Part shown: positions 7,339-10,269 of the stretch, one piece after another | Layout: each line of letters begins with the position of its first letter | How positions within the stretch are numbered: position 1 is the first letter of the stretch | Origin: an uncultured Altererythrobacter sp. | GTDB lineage: Bacteria; Pseudomonadota; Alphaproteobacteria; Sphingomonadales; Sphingomonadaceae | Direction of reading: 5' to 3' | DNA length: 10,269 nt | Assembly: GCA_946886175.1 (NCBI GenBank) | Contig: CAMPIA010000031.1 | Coordinates: 1 to 10,269 of the forward strand | Program-made: the position numbers and the translations under genes | Notes under the pieces: model-generated | The model's database searches: none | Told to the model about the DNA's origin: nothing | The model's input: the letters and a program-made list of their open reading frames with translations, nothing else

Positions 7339-7710
7339 TCAATGCGCGTGGCGCAAGTTGAGCAGGTGCCCGAGCGAGACCAGCGCGACCCCGATGACGG
7401 TCAGAACCACCTCGCCCGCGCCGTGCGGCATCGCGAGCGCGCCGCCCATGAAGGTGAGCCCCATCATCGCGGTGACGAAGGGCGCCGCGCGGCGATGTGT
7501 AATCGCGCCCCAGCCGATCGCGACCGCCGCGATCACCAGCGCGACCGCGAGGCCGAAGCGATGGATTTCAGGGGCAAGCAGGAATTCGCCGCCGATGCCG
7601 AGGGCCGAGACGATCAGGATCGATGCGAGGCAATGCAGCACGCACAGGCCCGAGAGGACCATGCCGGCGCGATCGAGTCGCCCGCGAATCGAGGGGAAGA
7701 GCTTGCCCAT
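7339..7710 (-). CDS. MerC-domain small membrane protein
   Basis: A 123-residue integral membrane protein of the MerC-domain family. About four hydrophobic segments are visible: residues about 15-38, 50-70, 77-95 and 100-117. The first contains the Cys pair C23-x3-C27 in [12 protein letters not shown], the feature tied to metal binding in this family. MerC of mercury operons imports Hg(II), but no other mercury gene is nearby, so a mercury role should not be assumed; chromosomal MerC-domain proteins of this size are common in sphingomonads and their substrate is unclear. The ATG at 7710 gives a normal N-terminus, [20 protein letters not shown], although no clear ribosome site is visible. It is divergent from ctaA, sits just downstream of a Zur-like palindrome, and is followed closely by thiSG. 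Confidence 0.82.
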   Translation of the reverse strand: MGKLFPSIRGRLDRAGMVLSGLCVLHCLASILIVSALGIGGEFLLAPEIHRFGLAVALVIAAVAIGWGAITHRRAAPFVTAMMGLTFMGGALAMPHGAGEVVLTVIGVALVSLGHLLNLRHAH

Positions 7711-7725
7711 TGGTGAAGCGCATGT

Positions 7726-7742
7726 ATGTGATAATGTAACAT
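7726..7742. promoter_or_regulatory. Zur/Fur-like imperfect palindrome between merC and ctaA
   Basis: ATGTGATAATGTAACAT is an AT-rich imperfect palindrome (6 of 8 base pairs symmetric) in a GC-rich intergenic region. On the minus strand it reads GATGTTACATTATCACAT when extended by one base, which resembles alphaproteobacterial Zur boxes of the ATGTTA...TAACAT type. It ends 16 bases before the merC ATG, where it would block a merC promoter. Binding by Zur or another Fur-family protein is inference from resemblance recalled from memory. Confidence 0.4.
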
Positions 7743-7824
7743 CGCGCAAGAGCCACGGCGCTCCTTTTTGCGGCCGGGCAACAAGCCCTTGCGATTTGCC
7801 GTGCCCCGACGCATCAGGCGCGCC

Positions 7825-8886
7825 ATGGTCGCGACGACAACGATCGGCGAGAGATCGCCCGACGCTGCGCCCCCGGCGCCACGGCCGCAGGCGCTGGTCC
7901 GCTGGCTGTGGGCCATCGCCGGACTGATCGTCGCGATGGTGGTGGTCGGGGGGATAACGCGGCTCACCGAATCGGGCCTGTCGATCACCGAATGGAAGCC
8001 GGTGACCGGCGCGATCCCGCCGCTGAACGAGGCGCAGTGGCAGGCCGAGTTCGACGCCTACAAGCAGATCGGCGAATACCAGCAAGTCACCGGCCCGGCG
8101 GGCATGACGCTGGCCGACTACAAGTTCATCTATTTCTGGGAATGGGCGCACCGCCTGCTCGGGCGCGTGCTCGGGCTCGCCTTCGCGCTCCCGCTGGCGT
8201 GGTTCTGGATCCGCAAGGCGATTCCCGCCGGCTACAAGCCGCGGCTGCTGGCGCTGCTCGCGCTGGGGGCGATGCAGGGCGCTTTCGGCTGGTTCATGGT
8301 CCGTTCCGGGCTGTCGGGCGACACGACCGATGTGAGCCATTTCTGGCTCTCGATCCACCTGCTCACCGCGCTGTTCACGCTCGGCGGGATCGTGTGGACC
8401 GCGCTCGATCTGCGCAGGATGGCGCAGATCCCCGATGCCCGGCCCGCGCGGATCGGCGGCTTCTCGCTGCTGGTGGCGCTGATCGTGCTCGTCCAGCTCC
8501 TGCTCGGGGCATGGGTCGCGGGGCTCAACGCCGGGCTCGCATCCGACACCTGGCCGCTGATGCAGGGCCGCTTCGTGCCCGAATTCCATTCCGCCAACGG
8601 GCTGTGGTGGGCGGTGACGCACGATCCGTTCCTGATCCACTTCCTCCACCGCTGGTGGGCCTGGATCGCGGTGGCCGCGCTGATCGTGCTCGCGCGCAAG
8701 GTCCGGCCGTTCGAGCGGCGCGCCTCGATCGCGATCCACAGCGCGTTCGGCGTGCAGATCCTGCTCGGCATCGCGACCGTCCTGACCGGGGTATCGCTGT
8801 GGGTGGCGACCGCGCACCAGCTCGTCGGCGCGCTGCTGGTCATGGCGACCGCGTGGGGCCTGCACATCCTCGGGCGGCGGCGGTGA
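7825..8886 (+). CDS. ctaA: Heme A synthase (COX15/CtaA family)
   Basis: A 353-residue inner-membrane enzyme that oxidises the C8 methyl of heme O to a formyl group, giving heme A for aa3-type cytochrome oxidase. Eight transmembrane helices in two four-helix halves can be traced. Family marks: VVGGITRLTESGLSITEWKP after the first helix, then PPLNEAQWQAEF, and heme-ligand His candidates at 109 (FWEWAHRLLGR), 178 (SIHLLTA), 272/275 (IHFLHRWWAW) and 331 (TAHQLVGALL); His172 lies nearby. WPLMQGRFVPEF is also typical. The extracellular Cys pair of Bacillus CtaA is absent, as usual for the alphaproteobacterial/mitochondrial type. ATG 7825 is chosen because it gives a normal short cytosolic N-terminus; upstream in-frame GTG 7801 and TTG 7768 are weaker. 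The TGA overlaps the cutA GTG (GTGA), indicating coupling. Confidence 0.93.
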   Translation: MVATTTIGERSPDAAPPAPRPQALVRWLWAIAGLIVAMVVVGGITRLTESGLSITEWKPVTGAIPPLNEAQWQAEFDAYKQIGEYQQVTGPAGMTLADYKFIYFWEWAHRLLGRVLGLAFALPLAWFWIRKAIPAGYKPRLLALLALGAMQGAFGWFMVRSGLSGDTTDVSHFWLSIHLLTALFTLGGIVWTALDLRRMAQIPDARPARIGGFSLLVALIVLVQLLLGAWVAGLNAGLASDTWPLMQGRFVPEFHSANGLWWAVTHDPFLIHFLHRWWAWIAVAALIVLARKVRPFERRASIAIHSAFGVQILLGIATVLTGVSLWVATAHQLVGALLVMATAWGLHILGRRR

Positions 8887-9203
8887 CCGCGCTCGTCTGG
8901 TGCCCGTGCCCGGACGAAGACACCGCGCTCGCGCTCACGCGCCAATTGGTCGGGGAAGGGCTTGCCGCCTGCGGCAACGCGCTCGGCCCGATGCGCTCGG
9001 TGTTCGCCTGGCAAGGGGAGATCGGCGAAGCGCGCGAGACCGGGCTGCTGCTCAAGACCGACGCGCGCCTGCTCGACCGCGCGGTCGCGCGGCTCGAGCA
9101 GATCCATCCTTACGACGAGCCCGCCGTGCTCGGCTGGCGCTGCGACGCGGCCGGGGCGGCGACCGCGGCCTGGCTCGGCGCGCTTGCGGGCGACCGCCGA
9201 TGA
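8883..9203 (+). CDS. cutA: CutA-like divalent-cation tolerance protein
   Basis: A 106-residue protein of the CutA1 family: small trimeric ferredoxin-like proteins linked to divalent metal tolerance, with no firmly established biochemical role. Family landmarks are the first strand (TALVWCPCPDEDTALALTRQ), then LVGEGLAACGN (family form LAACVN), the W-G-E turn in VFAWQGEIGEARE, and the conserved HPYDEPAVLGW (residues 75-85; usual form HPYExPEI). The two Cys at 7 and 9 near the N-terminus, in a CPC arrangement, are a possible metal site but not a general family feature. Start is GTG 8883, overlapping the ctaA stop by 4 bases; the stop overlaps the next ATG in the same way, so it is the middle gene of a tightly coupled operon. 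Confidence 0.87.
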   Translation: MTALVWCPCPDEDTALALTRQLVGEGLAACGNALGPMRSVFAWQGEIGEARETGLLLKTDARLLDRAVARLEQIHPYDEPAVLGWRCDAAGAATAAWLGALAGDRR

Positions 9204-9907
9204 TCTTGCGGCGCGTGCTGGCCGCCGCCGGAGCCTTCGCCCTGCTGGCCGGCGCCGCGCCGCTCGGCGCGCAGCAGCGCGAAGCCGCGGGCTTCGTCGC
9301 CCCCACCGGGCCGATGAAGCTGACGCGCGTGCTCGAGCGCGCACTCGGCGACGGCAACGCGGTGATCGTCACGCGCAGCTGGCGGGTACGTTTCGAGCCG
9401 CGCGCGGGCGGCTTCCTCGTCGAAGGCGAGCAGATCGCGGTCGATGTCCAGGCCCCCGCCCGCCTCGCCGCGATGGCCGAGGTCGTGCGCGCCAATCCGC
9501 AGGCCGGGCTGTTCCCGATCCGGCTGGACGCCGCAGGACTCATCGTGAGGGACGCACCCGCCGACCTGCCGCCGGTCCCCGGTCTGACCGAAGCGGCGAG
9601 GGAATACGTCGCGGACCGGAGCGCCGCCGCGCGCGCCGAGGCCATGCGCTATGTGCTGGCGGTCCAGCAGGCCGGCGCCGAGATGACGACCCGGTGGCCG
9701 CAGGACCTGTTCTTTCCCACCGCTGCGCGCGGCGACGAGCGTACGCTGCCCGTTGCGGGCGGCGAGGGCAGCCTGACCGTGCGCTTCGAAGGCACGCTCG
9801 ACCGCGAGGGCGAACGTCTGGCCGCAGCCGAGCGGAGGATCGTGACGCGGGTCGGCGACAGCACGCGCACCTCGCGCGAAACCTGGCGGCTCGAGCCGCT
9901 GGATTAG
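9200..9907 (+). CDS. Exported protein of unknown function, 235 residues
   Basis: I do not recognise a family. The N-terminus is a clear Sec signal peptide: MILRRV, a hydrophobic core of Ala/Leu, then PLGAQQ with likely cleavage after Gly-Ala at about residue 24-25. The mature part (about 210 residues) looks globular and periplasmic, with alternating strand-like segments such as NAVIVTRSWRVRFEPRAGGF and EGSLTVRFEGTLDREGERL. The late region has a repeated pattern of charged strands ending RTSRETWRLEPLD. There is no lipobox and no further membrane segment. The ATG at 9200 overlaps the cutA stop as ATGA, so it is translationally coupled to ctaA-cutA and likely expressed with them. The position suggests, but does not show, a link to oxidase biogenesis or metal handling in the envelope. 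Confidence 0.78.
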   Translation: MILRRVLAAAGAFALLAGAAPLGAQQREAAGFVAPTGPMKLTRVLERALGDGNAVIVTRSWRVRFEPRAGGFLVEGEQIAVDVQAPARLAAMAEVVRANPQAGLFPIRLDAAGLIVRDAPADLPPVPGLTEAAREYVADRSAAARAEAMRYVLAVQQAGAEMTTRWPQDLFFPTAARGDERTLPVAGGEGSLTVRFEGTLDREGERLAAAERRIVTRVGDSTRTSRETWRLEPLD

Positions 9908-9949
9908 CTGGCGGTATTATTTTACCTCCCCGGAAACGCCCGGATTTGC

Positions 9950-9977
9950 TTGACTTCGGCACCCCGAATCGACAAAT
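9950..9977 (+). promoter_or_regulatory. Possible sigma-70-type promoter of rplM
   Basis: TTGACT at 9950-9955 is a near-perfect -35 element, followed 16 bases later by ACAAAT at 9972-9977 as a weaker -10 element. It lies in the 145-base gap between the exported-protein gene and rplM, leaving a leader of about 70 bases. The -35 is convincing; the -10 matches the usual consensus at only three positions. I see no clear terminator in the gap. Confidence 0.4.
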
Positions 9978-10052
9978 GCGCCGCTCCCGCGACCGCCCGA
10001 GAATGATTTCGGCGGGATTCGCGGCGCACGACATTTCGAAGGAATTGAAGCC

Positions 10053-10269
10053 ATGAAGGCGCTCCACAAGAGCACCCGGTCGATCAAGCCGGCCGAGGTC
10101 GAGAAGAAATGGCACCTGATCGATGCCGAGGGGCTGGTCGTCGGCCGCCTCGCCGCGATCGTCGCCAACATCCTGCGCGGCAAGCACAAGCCGAGCTACA
10201 CCCCGCACGTCGACTGCGGCGATCACGTGATCGTGATCAACGCCGACAAGGTGCGCTTCACCGGCCGCA
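10053..10269 (+). CDS. rplM: 50S ribosomal protein L13, N-terminal part
   Basis: The gene runs off the end of the window; 72 codons are visible of a family usually about 140-160 residues long. L13 is an early-assembling 50S ribosomal protein. The sequence is highly typical: [20 protein letters not shown], then [40 protein letters not shown], and [12 protein letters not shown]. The start ATG at 10053 is supported by AAGGA (10039-10043) 9 bases upstream. In most bacteria rpsI (S9) follows and is co-transcribed, but that lies beyond the window. The 145-base upstream gap holds a probable promoter. Confidence 0.97.
   Translation, partial: MKALHKSTRSIKPAEVEKKWHLIDAEGLVVGRLAAIVANILRGKHKPSYTPHVDCGDHVIVINADKVRFTGR

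Noticed and set aside
5666..7927. A 753-codon open frame on the plus strand across five minus-strand genes
   Set aside because: It runs antisense through the 175-residue gene, thiSG and merC, and enters ctaA; all have better coding evidence in their own frames.
7711..8865. A long upstream extension of the merC frame
   Set aside because: The extension is antisense to ctaA with shadow-like composition; the MerC family fits a start at 7710.

Overview
The window is GC-rich chromosomal DNA, densely packed with genes and with short gaps. The gene families, the ThiS-ThiG fusion, the CtaA-type heme A synthase and a near-consensus CtrA-type site suggest an alphaproteobacterium, most likely of the Sphingomonadales (Erythrobacter/Sphingomonas type). 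This placement is inferred from gene content, not from a phylogenetic marker. I see no tRNA, rRNA, CRISPR array, insertion sequence or prophage.

Layout. Plus strand, 1-3808: the 3' end of pyrD (class 2 dihydroorotate dehydrogenase), then a gamma-glutamyltransferase predicted to be a lipoprotein, then a long-chain acyl-CoA synthetase. Minus strand, 7710-3812, read right to left: a small MerC-domain membrane protein; a fused ThiS-ThiG thiazole synthase just downstream of it; an unrecognised 175-residue protein with its own leader; a ChaA-type Ca2+/H+ antiporter; and a HepT/MntA-type toxin-antitoxin pair. In that pair the HEPN toxin gene is broken by a one-base frameshift, while the nucleotidyltransferase antitoxin is intact. 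Its 3' end meets the acyl-CoA synthetase head-on with a 3-base gap.

Plus strand, 7825-10269: heme A synthase (ctaA/COX15), cutA and an exported protein of unknown function, joined by 4-base stop/start overlaps (GTGA, ATGA), then a 145-base gap with a possible promoter and the start of rplM (ribosomal protein L13). merC and ctaA diverge from a 114-base region holding an AT-rich imperfect palindrome that resembles a Zur/Fur-type operator.

Most of the window is ordinary housekeeping: pyrimidine, thiamine and heme A synthesis, fatty-acid activation, glutathione turnover, ion transport and translation. The points most worth a second look are the frameshifted hepT beside an intact mntA, the ThiS-ThiG fusion that buries the ThiS Gly-Gly tail, two candidate operators (Zur-like and CtrA-like), and two unrecognised proteins (175 and 235 residues). 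I found no convincing undescribed multi-gene system.
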